A stretch of 5,413 bases of DNA from CBDUBS01 sp965365445 (GTDB lineage: Bacteria; Bacteroidota; Rhodothermia; Rhodothermales; DASSAV01), in assembly GCA_965365445.1 (NCBI GenBank), contig CBDUBS010000232.1, positions 1-5,413 of the forward strand, written 5' to 3'. Position numbers and translations under genes: made by a program. A model generated the notes under the pieces. It did not search any database and was not told where the DNA came from. It worked only from the letters and a program-made list of their open reading frames with translations. Below, piece after piece: positions 1 to 5,413 of this stretch; the stretch's first letter is position 1, and each line of letters opens with the position of its first letter.

Positions 1-13
1 GCGAGCGCATCAC
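1..13 (-). CDS. Possible start of the next operon gene (partial, runs off the left edge)
   Basis: Reading leftward on the minus strand, the GNAT stop TGA (12-10) is embedded in GTGATG. GTG (13-11) and ATG (10-8) are adjacent codons in one frame, followed by CGC TCG, so a further gene could begin with Met-Arg-Ser or one residue earlier. A GTGA or TGATG overlap is the usual arrangement for translational coupling, and the same GTGA junction joins the PDZ gene and the lipoprotein at the other end of the window. Only four or five codons are visible, so no product can be named and a chance start codon cannot be excluded. No Shine-Dalgarno sequence is visible. Confidence 0.35.
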
Positions 14-585
14 GCCGCAGGGCCGGATCGTCCCGGCAGAGCAAAATCCGTAAGGCCCGTTTCCCCTGAGGCTCGATCGAACTCCGAAGCCACCCGCTCG
101 ATGGCCTCGCCGCTCAGACGCTGTACCGTCCACTCGTCCATCGGGACGGCCCCCAGCGAACGATAAAGGCCGAGCGCCGGTTCGTTCCAGTCCAGCACCG
201 ACCACTCCAGCCGACCGCAGCCCCGCCGAACGGCCAGCCGTGCGACGTAGGCCAGCATCGCGCGGCCGAAACCCTGTCCGCGCCACCGGGGCCGGATGAA
301 CACGTCCTCCAGGTACATTCCAGGACGTCCCACAAAGGTAGAAAAGGTAGAGAAGTAGAGGGCAAACCCGACAGGCTCATCTCCCCGGAAACCGATTACG
401 GCTTCCGCCGCCGGACGAGCCCCGAACAAATGCTCCCGCAACAGGGATTCCGTCGCCACGACTTCATGGGAGAGCCGTTCGTACTCGGCCAGTTCCCGGA
501 TAAACTCCAGCAGGAGCGGCGCATCGGTCTCGGAAGCCTCGCGCAGCGTAAAATCCGGGATCGGAGTAGGTACGGATATCGACAT
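10..585 (-). CDS. GNAT family N-acetyltransferase, SSAT-like
   Basis: A 191-residue cytoplasmic acetyltransferase that would move an acetyl group from acetyl-CoA to a primary amine. The whole chain follows the order of the spermidine/spermine acetyltransferase (SSAT/diamine acetyltransferase) branch. There is an N-terminal LREA segment and an ELAEYERL helix (residues 31-38), then GFALY (73-77) and YLEDVF (91-96). The acetyl-CoA loop R-G-Q-G-F-G is at 102-107, and DWNEPALGLYRSLGA at 132-146. E93 and Y141 sit where SSAT has its LED glutamate and its catalytic tyrosine. SSAT proteins are about 170 residues, so this one carries about 20 extra, low-complexity residues at the C-terminus. Start: ATG 6 nt after the M1 peptidase stop, with no Shine-Dalgarno site, so coupled translation is likely. 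Family assignment is secure. The substrate (polyamine, thialysine or another small amine) is inferred and not settled by the sequence. Confidence 0.92.
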   Translation of the reverse strand: MSISVPTPIPDFTLREASETDAPLLLEFIRELAEYERLSHEVVATESLLREHLFGARPAAEAVIGFRGDEPVGFALYFSTFSTFVGRPGMYLEDVFIRPRWRGQGFGRAMLAYVARLAVRRGCGRLEWSVLDWNEPALGLYRSLGAVPMDEWTVQRLSGEAIERVASEFDRASGETGLTDFALPGRSGPAA

Positions 586-591
586 CGCCGC

Positions 592-2616
592 TTACCGGTT
601 GTGAACGATGAGCAGAGGCCGCGTCCACGTGCCGGCGCCTTCGCAGGACATCCGGATGAAATAGCGACCTGCCGGGAGCGCCCCCACCGAGAAATCAGGA
701 ACGTGGATTCCGGCCGCAAACCGGTCGTTCAGGGGTTCGAGCACACGCCGTCCCAGAGCATCGAATACTTCGATTCGAACCGTTCCCGTCGCAGCGAGGC
801 CGAATTCGAGATAAACCCGCTCCGAGGCCGGGTTGGGAAATACGTTCAGCAAACCCGTCGCTTCCGGCAGGTCGGGCGTTTCGGCGCCGACCGGTACGTT
901 CGGGTTACGCAATATCCGGTAATCAGGGTCGAACGTCAACGTGAGCGGCTCTTCCGGGATGGCGAAGCGGAATGCTTCTTCCCGCTCGTCGATCTCGACC
1001 GTGAATCGCCGCTCCCCGGCGGTCGTCTGTACGGCGATTTCGGCGGGCATCTCGAACACGGCTACGTTCGATTCTGAAGGTGTCTGCGTTTGCCGGATGG
1101 TTCCGGCCACTGCATACCCTTCGACCGTCGGGGTTGAGGTCCAGGTTACGGCAAACACCGGCTCGCCGGTTCCTTCGGTCACCCACTGCCGGAAGAACAC
1201 CCCCAGATCCCGGCCCGATACCTGTTCCGCCACCCGCCGAAAATCGTCGGTGTCGGCGTTGCCGTATCGGAAGGCCGGGTCTGCCACGTAGGTTTGAAGT
1301 ATTCGGCGGAATGCATCGTCGCCCACGATGCCGCGCAGCATGTGCAGTACGATACCGCCTTTGGCATATACCCGGTTTCCGTTGAACAAGATACCCGTTG
1401 AAAGCGTATCGGCCCCCTGCACGAGCAGCGTGCCCTCCGCATTCCGGGCGGAGCGCATGTCGGCAAGCAGCGCCGCCCGGAACTGGCCCGGGTACAGATC
1501 GGGCCGGGCCTCCCAGTACAGCAGCTCGGCATAGGTGGCAAACCCCTCGTTCAGCCACAGGTGCGGCCAGGTTTCCATCGTGATCAGGTCCCCGAACCAC
1601 TGGTGCGCCAGCTCGTGCGATACAAGGGACACACCGTTGCCCCCCAGCGACGTCATGGTCTGGTGCTCCATGCCTCCCCCGAACGTCGTTTCGGAGTGCC
1701 CGTACTTCTCTCCGGCGAACGGATACGGCCCGAACCAGTACTCCATTACCGGCATCATGTCGATTACCCGGTTCCAACCCCTGTACGGATCGGCGCTTTC
1801 GTACATCCCCGAACCCTGGTACTGGTAGTGAAGGATCGGGAAGGAGGCGGCCCCGTACATACCGGCCAGCGTATCCGGGCGGGTATAGGTTTGCTCGAAC
1901 ACCTCGTACCGGCCCACGGCAATCGAGACGAGGTACGTAGCAATGGGATACCGGGAAAACCACTCGTAGGTGGTCGTCGTGGCCGTCTCGGTGGTTCGGA
2001 CGAGCAGCCCGTTGGAGCCGACGCGGAGGGGCTTCGGCACGGTGACCACCACCCGCACCGAATCGGCCTTGTCTGAGGGGTGATCTTTGTTGGGCCACCA
2101 GGCGCGGGCCCCGTACGGCTCGCTGCGGGTCCAGGCGAACGGGCTGCCGGCCCGAGTTCCGAATACGAAGGCGTCGCTATAAAAGCCCGCACCGGTCGGG
2201 ACGCCCTGATATGCAATATCCAGACGCACCGTTTCCCCGACGGCATACGTTTTCGCCAGATCGATATACAACAGGTCGTTCTGGTGGCGGTAGCCAAGCG
2301 ATACCCCCCCGCTACTGACTCGGTCCACCCGGATGCCAGTGCTCGCCAGGTCCAGCGCGAGCTCGTTGATCGGCTCATCGGTTACCCGACCCTCCACCCG
2401 TGTTTGCCCGTAGAGGTAGTCCGGATTAAAGCGCACGTCGAGGTCGAGCCGGTAAAACGTGGCGTCGAAATGCTTTCCGGAGAGCGCCCGGGTCGCATGA
2501 ATCGAGAGCGCATGAGGGGTATCGGCCGGAGAGATCACCTGCGCCGAAACCCATTGCACTGGAACGAGGGCCGCCACGAGAACGGCTGCCCGGAAATCTG
2601 AAAAAAGGGTACGCAT
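592..2616 (-). CDS. Secreted M1 family zinc metallopeptidase with T9SS type A sorting domain
   Basis: A 674-residue secreted peptidase. A signal peptide (about 1-25) ends in VSA before Gln26. The M1 N-terminal beta-sandwich spans about 45-240, and the thermolysin-like catalytic domain about 245-480. The zinc site is complete: H334-E335-L-A-H338, with the third ligand E357 after the canonical 18-residue spacing (LWLNEGFA). Y417 in VYAKG matches the catalytic tyrosine of the family. The exopeptidase motif usually written GxMEN reads GGMEH (314-318). A beta-rich segment (about 485-570) follows. The large helical C-terminal domain of the long aminopeptidases is absent. Residues about 588-674 form a T9SS sorting domain. 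Expected role: hydrolysis of peptides at the cell surface or outside the cell, removing N-terminal residues. ATG lies 30 nt after the ATPase stop in an AT-richer stretch with no Shine-Dalgarno site, as is common in Bacteroidota-type genomes. M1 assignment is very secure; specificity is unknown. Confidence 0.96.
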   Translation of the reverse strand: MRTLFSDFRAAVLVAALVPVQWVSAQVISPADTPHALSIHATRALSGKHFDATFYRLDLDVRFNPDYLYGQTRVEGRVTDEPINELALDLASTGIRVDRVSSGGVSLGYRHQNDLLYIDLAKTYAVGETVRLDIAYQGVPTGAGFYSDAFVFGTRAGSPFAWTRSEPYGARAWWPNKDHPSDKADSVRVVVTVPKPLRVGSNGLLVRTTETATTTTYEWFSRYPIATYLVSIAVGRYEVFEQTYTRPDTLAGMYGAASFPILHYQYQGSGMYESADPYRGWNRVIDMMPVMEYWFGPYPFAGEKYGHSETTFGGGMEHQTMTSLGGNGVSLVSHELAHQWFGDLITMETWPHLWLNEGFATYAELLYWEARPDLYPGQFRAALLADMRSARNAEGTLLVQGADTLSTGILFNGNRVYAKGGIVLHMLRGIVGDDAFRRILQTYVADPAFRYGNADTDDFRRVAEQVSGRDLGVFFRQWVTEGTGEPVFAVTWTSTPTVEGYAVAGTIRQTQTPSESNVAVFEMPAEIAVQTTAGERRFTVEIDEREEAFRFAIPEEPLTLTFDPDYRILRNPNVPVGAETPDLPEATGLLNVFPNPASERVYLEFGLAATGTVRIEVFDALGRRVLEPLNDRFAAGIHVPDFSVGALPAGRYFIRMSCEGAGTWTRPLLIVHNR
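595..855 (-). other. T9SS type A C-terminal sorting domain of the M1 peptidase
   Basis: Codons 588-674 encode the typical layout of a Por/T9SS type A tail. It starts with NVFPNPASERVYLEF (the hxPNP start motif), then RIEVFDALGRRV, then ALPAGRYFIRM, and ends with a basic terminus (LLIVHNR). In this family the domain directs the folded periplasmic protein through the outer membrane and is usually removed, with the product released or attached to surface lipopolysaccharide. No T9SS machinery gene is in the window. Confidence 0.9.
2542..2616 (-). other. Sec signal peptide of the M1 peptidase, Gln at +1
   Basis: Residues 1-25 have two arginines near the N-terminus (R2, R9), a hydrophobic core (AAVLVAALVPV, 10-20) and an A-x-A-like site V23-S24-A25. 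The predicted mature protein begins with Gln26. Gln at +1 is the so-called Q-rule of Bacteroidota signal peptidase I substrates, where the exposed Gln is cyclised to pyroglutamate. The cleavage position is a prediction by eye. Confidence 0.8.
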
Positions 2617-2646
2617 TACTGCTACGGAAAATAGGCCGCCCGGAGG

Positions 2647-4161
2647 TCAGTTATATCGTTTGAAAAAGTCGTCCTCTTCGTCTGCATCGTCGTCCGGCGG
2701 GCCAAGCGACGAGAGCATCGAGCCCATGATGTCGCTGTAGGTGCTTTCCGAATCGATGACGTCCTTCCCGACGAGGGAGTTCTGATGCAGGGCTTCGAGA
2801 ACGAATTCCATCATGGAAGCTGTCTCGGCCGGAGATTGGGGGCGGCTGTGTTTCTTAACCAGCTCGTGCAGTCCGGAAACGGCCCCGAGCCGTTTGCTGT
2901 ATTCGGTAAACGAGGCGTCGGGCTCGATCTCTACTTTATGACCGCCCGTAAACCAGCCAAGCACTTTCTGGTAAGGGGCCCGGCCATTTTTCTTGTCGCC
3001 CGGATCGGGATAGTACCGCTTGAAGATGGCGTTCACGGCGCGCCCGATCAGTAAGCGGGCTACGTTCTGGGCTCCCTCCTGCTCCCCCTCGTACACCAGT
3101 TCCACCTTTCCGGTAATGGCGGGCTCGATATGTACGAGGTCGCTGATACGGATGGTGGTTTCCTCCTCCCCGTTGAGGAGCGCCCTTCGTTCGGCCGCCG
3201 AGATCAGGTCCTCCAGTGCGGCGCGTGTCAAGCGGGCCGATACGCCGGATTTCTGGTCTACGTACTCGCTCTTGCGGGCTTCGAAGGCGATCTGTTCGAT
3301 CACTTCGCGGAAGAAGTGCGGGATGTGTACCCGGGGCGCATCGTCGCCCCGGTTTTCCCAGGCTTCCTGCCGGGTAATCTCGACGCCTACCTCGACGGTT
3401 TTCGGGTAGTGTGTGATGATCTGGCTGTCGATCCGGTCCTTGAGCGGGGTGATGATGTTGCCGCGGTTGGTGTAATCCTCCGGATTGGCGGAAAACACCA
3501 TCAGCACATCCAGCGGAAACCGGATGTTGAACCCCCTGATCTGGATGTCCTGCTCTTCCATGATGTTGAGCAATCCCACCTGGATGCGGGGCTGAAGATC
3601 GGGCAGTTCGTTGATGGCAAAGATGCCCCGGTTGGTCCGCGGAATGATGCCGAAATGGATGACTTCCTCGTCGGCGTACGTCAGGCGGTGATGGGCCGCT
3701 TTGATCGGGTCGATGTCGCCGATGAGGTCGGCGATGGTAGTGTCCGGGGTAGCCAGTTTTTCCCCGTAACGTAGCGAGCGGTGCAGCCATTCGATAGGGG
3801 TATCGTCGCCGCGCTCGGCAATCAGCTCCCGGGCATATTTGGATACGGGAGCGAAGGGATTATCGTTGATTTCGCTGTCGGCGACGATGGGCACGTACTC
3901 GTCGAGCAGCTGCGGCAGCATCCGGATGATGCGGCTTTTCGCCTGTCCGCGCAGGCCGAGCAGGATGAGGTCGTGACGGGCCAGGATGGCGTTTTGAATC
4001 TGCGGAATGACGGATTTTTCAAATCCGATGATGCCGGAAAACAGGGGCTCCCCGGCCCGCAGGCGCCGGATGAGGTTTTTCCGCAACTCCTCCTTGATTG
4101 GCAGGACCCGGTAACCGGAGTCTTTCAACTGCCCGAACGTTTTATACCTGGTAATCTCCAT
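2647..4161 (-). CDS. BchI/MoxR-like AAA+ ATPase (magnesium chelatase subunit I-like)
   Basis: A 504-residue cytoplasmic ATPase with no signal peptide or membrane segment. Walker A is GLRGQAKS (69-76). The BchI-type insert before Walker B contains LIGDIDPIKA (146-155). The Walker B region reads RGIFAINELPDL (178-189), with N184-E185 in place of the usual D-E. Sensor 1 is FSANPED (223-229), and PLKDRID (239-245) carries the likely arginine finger R243. VSARLTRAALEDL (307-319) resembles the helical lid with sensor 2. The rest (about 330-504) is a poorly known C-terminal part ending in a very acidic tail (489-499). The order matches magnesium-chelatase I subunits and the MoxR-like helix-2-insert clade. 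True BchI subunits are shorter (about 340-350 residues) and work with BchD/BchH, neither of which is here, so chlorophyll synthesis is unlikely. MoxR-type ATPases usually act as chaperones with a VWA-domain partner; none is visible in the window. ATG follows a good Shine-Dalgarno site. The fold is secure; the cellular role is unknown. Confidence 0.9.
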   Translation of the reverse strand: MEITRYKTFGQLKDSGYRVLPIKEELRKNLIRRLRAGEPLFSGIIGFEKSVIPQIQNAILARHDLILLGLRGQAKSRIIRMLPQLLDEYVPIVADSEINDNPFAPVSKYARELIAERGDDTPIEWLHRSLRYGEKLATPDTTIADLIGDIDPIKAAHHRLTYADEEVIHFGIIPRTNRGIFAINELPDLQPRIQVGLLNIMEEQDIQIRGFNIRFPLDVLMVFSANPEDYTNRGNIITPLKDRIDSQIITHYPKTVEVGVEITRQEAWENRGDDAPRVHIPHFFREVIEQIAFEARKSEYVDQKSGVSARLTRAALEDLISAAERRALLNGEEETTIRISDLVHIEPAITGKVELVYEGEQEGAQNVARLLIGRAVNAIFKRYYPDPGDKKNGRAPYQKVLGWFTGGHKVEIEPDASFTEYSKRLGAVSGLHELVKKHSRPQSPAETASMMEFVLEALHQNSLVGKDVIDSESTYSDIMGSMLSSLGPPDDDADEEDDFFKRYN

Positions 4162-4244
4162 CCTCTTGCCTCGTCTGATGAGCCTCGTACGCTTCCGGAA
4201 AGTGAGGGTAGTAGCACGCGACGGAGCGGTACGCTGTTCCCCGC
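4162..4244 (-). other. Intergenic gap between the lipoprotein and AAA+ genes
   Basis: This 83-nt gap is the longest non-coding stretch in the window and the only place with room for an internal promoter. I looked for a Bacteroidota-type promoter (TTG and TAnnTTTG) and for sigma-70 boxes and found no convincing match. There is an 8-bp palindrome TTCCGGAA (4193-4200) and a weak AGCG/CGCT stem with a 3-nt loop, too small to call a terminator or operator. The ATPase ribosome binding site is at its downstream end. Confidence 0.5.
4169..4172 (-). promoter_or_regulatory. Shine-Dalgarno site of the AAA+ ATPase gene
   Basis: GAGG on the minus strand lies 7 nt before the ATG at 4161-4159, inside ACGAGGCAAGAGG. 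A second GAGG touches the ATG and is too close to function alone. This supports the chosen start. It is the only clear Shine-Dalgarno site in the window; the other genes lack one and appear to rely on coupling or AT-rich leaders. Confidence 0.65.
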
Positions 4245-5300
4245 TTACTCTGCCCGGTATATGCGCACACCCGGTCGGGGGCTGGATGCCGCTACAGCCA
4301 CCAGAACCGAGCCGTCGGGCCGGCTTCGTACGGCAATGTCCTGTGGAAGGAAGCGGTAGTGCATGGACCGGGAATTGGGGCTCAGCACCCGTCGGAGCCG
4401 CCCGTCCGCGCCGTATACGTCCACGCGAAGCCAGCCGGGGCGCAGGTTGAGTACGAACAGTTCCTCCCCCGACGCCGCCGCCGATGCGACGAGCAGGGGT
4501 GGCTCGTCGACGTGGCCCAGCATGAAGGCCCGGCTTCGGGCCAGCATCGGCGAGTCGAATCCGGTAAGGGCCAGCGTATCCGGCGGCATGCCCGGCCTGA
4601 ACCGATCCAGCACGGGCCGGTACCCGGAGAGGCTCACCAGTGTATCACCCCACATCCGGAGCCCTCCGGCATGGCGCCACCAGGGGCGCGCCGGCGCCGT
4701 CAGATGTCTCTCCCGTCCATGGGAATCCAGCGAGAGCAGCACGGCGCCGCCCGTTTCGGAGACCTGTTTCAGGAACACCACATCACCATGCCAAACGGCG
4801 AATTGCAACGCCGAGGGGTCAGTTGGAAGTTCGATCTCCCGAACGACCGTATCGGCATACACGGTGTATATACGCCCCGTACCTGCCCCGAATACGAAGG
4901 CGGTATCTCCTCGCCCGCCGGCGAGATAAGGAAAGGAGCCGTCAGGCAGAGGCAACTCACCCAGAAACCGCCCGCCCGGATCGATATGGAAGAGGCTGTG
5001 CCGCTCGGTGTCGCCCACCAGAAGCGAGCCGTCGGTCATGAATTGAAGCGTCCGGGGATGTTTCAACGGATGGCCGTCCGTCCCGGAGAACGCTCCGATT
5101 TCGTACAGTGAATCCTCCGGGATCCCGGCGGCATAGGCCCGGGAGAGGGAATCGGCCGGAAGCAGCGCGCGCGGCTCTGTGTAGCGGCAGGACGAAGGAA
5201 AGCAGCCCGATAGCAGCAGAAACGCCATCGGGAGCCACAGCCTCCGGGATCGCGCACCGACGAGAGTACTCGAAGAATCCGGCAAGGAAAAAGCAATCAC
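4245..5300 (-). CDS. Lipoprotein-type beta-propeller protein (6-bladed/NHL-like)
   Basis: 351 residues. The start is GTG (5300-5298), overlapping the upstream stop as GTGA. This start keeps the basic n-region ARSRR (16-20) before the hydrophobic run LWLPMAFLLL; the only later ATG (Met26) would leave a signal too short and uncharged. The lipobox L30-S-G-C33 predicts lipidation at Cys33 and anchoring in the cell envelope. The mature part has repeated propeller-like blades: HPRTLQFMTDGSLLVGDTER (81-100) then LFHIDPGGRFLGEL (103-116); a GDTAFVFGAGTGRIYTV strand pair (131-147); VLLSLDSHGRE (187-197); and WLRVDVYGADGRLRRVL (290-306) followed by LPQDIAVRSRPDGSVLVAV (318-336). These resemble the 6-bladed propeller lipoproteins common in Bacteroidota. 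No catalytic residues can be pointed to; a binding or scaffold role is inferred. The start of the mature chain (CFPSSC) lacks the acidic export signal known from surface lipoproteins of Bacteroidota, so a periplasm-facing location is plausible. No specific function recognised. Confidence 0.8.
   Translation of the reverse strand: MIAFSLPDSSSTLVGARSRRLWLPMAFLLLSGCFPSSCRYTEPRALLPADSLSRAYAAGIPEDSLYEIGAFSGTDGHPLKHPRTLQFMTDGSLLVGDTERHSLFHIDPGGRFLGELPLPDGSFPYLAGGRGDTAFVFGAGTGRIYTVYADTVVREIELPTDPSALQFAVWHGDVVFLKQVSETGGAVLLSLDSHGRERHLTAPARPWWRHAGGLRMWGDTLVSLSGYRPVLDRFRPGMPPDTLALTGFDSPMLARSRAFMLGHVDEPPLLVASAAASGEELFVLNLRPGWLRVDVYGADGRLRRVLSPNSRSMHYRFLPQDIAVRSRPDGSVLVAVAASSPRPGVRIYRAE
5202..5213 (-). 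other. Lipobox LSGC of the beta-propeller protein
   Basis: CTA TCG GGC TGC encodes Leu30-Ser-Gly-Cys33 straight after the hydrophobic core, the standard signal peptidase II recognition pattern with Leu at -3, Gly at -1 and Cys at +1. A second Cys at 38 is not in a lipobox. Confidence 0.75.
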
Positions 5301-5413
5301 CCGGCGGCCCGGCCGATTTTTAGTTTCAGTGAAACCGGCTTGCCTTCCCGAAGCACCCCGACGGTAACCACATCGCCCGGGCGGAAGTCGTAGATACGGG
5401 CCACGTAATCGCT
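5297..5413 (-). CDS. C-terminal end of a PDZ-domain protein, possibly HtrA-type protease (partial)
   Basis: An open frame enters from the right edge at 5413 and stops at TGA (5299-5297), giving 38 codons that begin Ser-Asp-Tyr-Val. The segment DFRPGDVVTVGVLREGKPV (residues 9-27) followed by SLKLKIG is the usual last helix turn and two strands of a bacterial PDZ domain, where an F/RPGD turn leads into a V-T-V-x-V-x-R-x-G-K hairpin. Such a terminal PDZ is typical of HtrA/Deg serine proteases, but also of some S41 or M50 proteases and of PDZ-only proteins. The catalytic part lies outside the window, so the parent protein cannot be decided. Its stop overlaps the lipoprotein GTG by 4 nt, which argues for one mRNA and coupled translation. 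No start codon is present in the window. Confidence 0.75.
   Translation of the reverse strand, partial: SDYVARIYDFRPGDVVTVGVLREGKPVSLKLKIGRAAG

Noticed and set aside
923..2098. A 391-codon minus-strand frame inside the M1 peptidase gene.
   Set aside because: It is an out-of-phase shadow of the M1 reading frame, with Arg/Gly-rich composition and no motifs. The M1 frame has an intact zinc site, signal peptide and sorting domain.
2617..2646. A terminator in the 30-nt gap between the ATPase and M1 genes, suggested by a GC-rich run before TATTTT.
   Set aside because: The GC-rich run cannot fold into a stable stem (no complementary arm of useful length), and the T run is short and broken.
2936..3790. 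A 284-codon minus-strand frame inside the AAA+ ATPase gene.
   Set aside because: It lies entirely within the ATPase in another phase, is rich in Pro, Arg and His, and has no domain. The ATPase motifs before, inside and after this stretch are continuous, so it is not a frameshift product.
2647..4161. The ATPase as a true magnesium chelatase of chlorophyll synthesis.
   Set aside because: It is about 150 residues longer than BchI, has an altered Walker B, and no BchD, BchH or other pigment gene is near.
4193..4200. The palindrome TTCCGGAA in the 83-nt gap as an operator.
   Set aside because: An 8-bp palindrome is expected often by chance, has no second copy nearby and no promoter next to it.
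2158..4902. The string ccgaatacgaaggcg occurs twice (near 2159 and 4888), resembling a dispersed repeat.
   Set aside because: Both copies encode Ala-Phe-Val-Phe-Gly in the sense frames of unrelated genes with similar codon use. The match ends with that peptide, so chance is the simplest explanation.
430..5111. Long plus-strand open frames (430-1077, 1561-2076, 2080-2601, 3130-3774, 3781-4359, 4359-5111), up to 250 codons.
   Set aside because: Each is in exact codon register with the minus-strand gene it covers. In that register a stop appears only where the real gene uses TTA, CTA or TCA, which are rare in GC-rich coding DNA. Their translations are rich in Arg, Gly and Pro with no recognisable domain, while the minus-strand products are clear families.

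Overview
The window is one compact, unidirectional gene block: every supportable gene lies on the minus strand, so transcription runs from high to low coordinates. The DNA is GC-rich (roughly 60% by eye, not counted). The M1 peptidase ends in a type IX secretion (T9SS) sorting domain, which points to the Bacteroidota/Rhodothermota group. High GC plus a T9SS tail makes a Rhodothermia-like bacterium my best guess. The proteins are not strongly acidic overall, so an extreme halophile is less likely. This placement is an inference.

In the order of transcription: (1) 5413-5297, the last 38 codons of a protein ending in a PDZ-like fold, probably an HtrA-type protease or other PDZ protein. (2) 5300-4245, a lipoprotein-type secreted beta-propeller protein that starts at GTG and overlaps the PDZ gene by 4 nt (GTGA). 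(3) An 83-nt gap with a clear Shine-Dalgarno site, the only sizeable gap in the window. (4) 4161-2647, a BchI/MoxR-like AAA+ ATPase. (5) 2616-592, a secreted M1 zinc metallopeptidase with a signal peptide and a T9SS C-terminal domain. (6) 585-10, a GNAT acetyltransferase close to the spermidine/spermine (SSAT) branch. (7) From 13 or 10 off the left edge, a likely further gene whose GTG-ATG start overlaps the GNAT stop.

Spacings of -4, 83, 30, 6 and about -4/-1 nt, with no convincing terminator or promoter, suggest one polycistronic unit, possibly with a second start in the 83-nt gap. The PDZ protein, lipoprotein and M1 peptidase are envelope or secreted proteins, whereas the AAA+ ATPase and acetyltransferase are cytoplasmic. 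I see no single pathway joining them, and a housekeeping-style operon is more likely than a specialised system. No RNA gene, CRISPR array, mobile element, long repeat or origin is visible. I found no convincing new biological system. The points most worth a second look are the AAA+ protein (non-canonical Walker B, no VWA partner in the window), the T9SS-exported M1 peptidase with its Gln-rule signal peptide and GGMEH motif, and the two unlisted edge genes.
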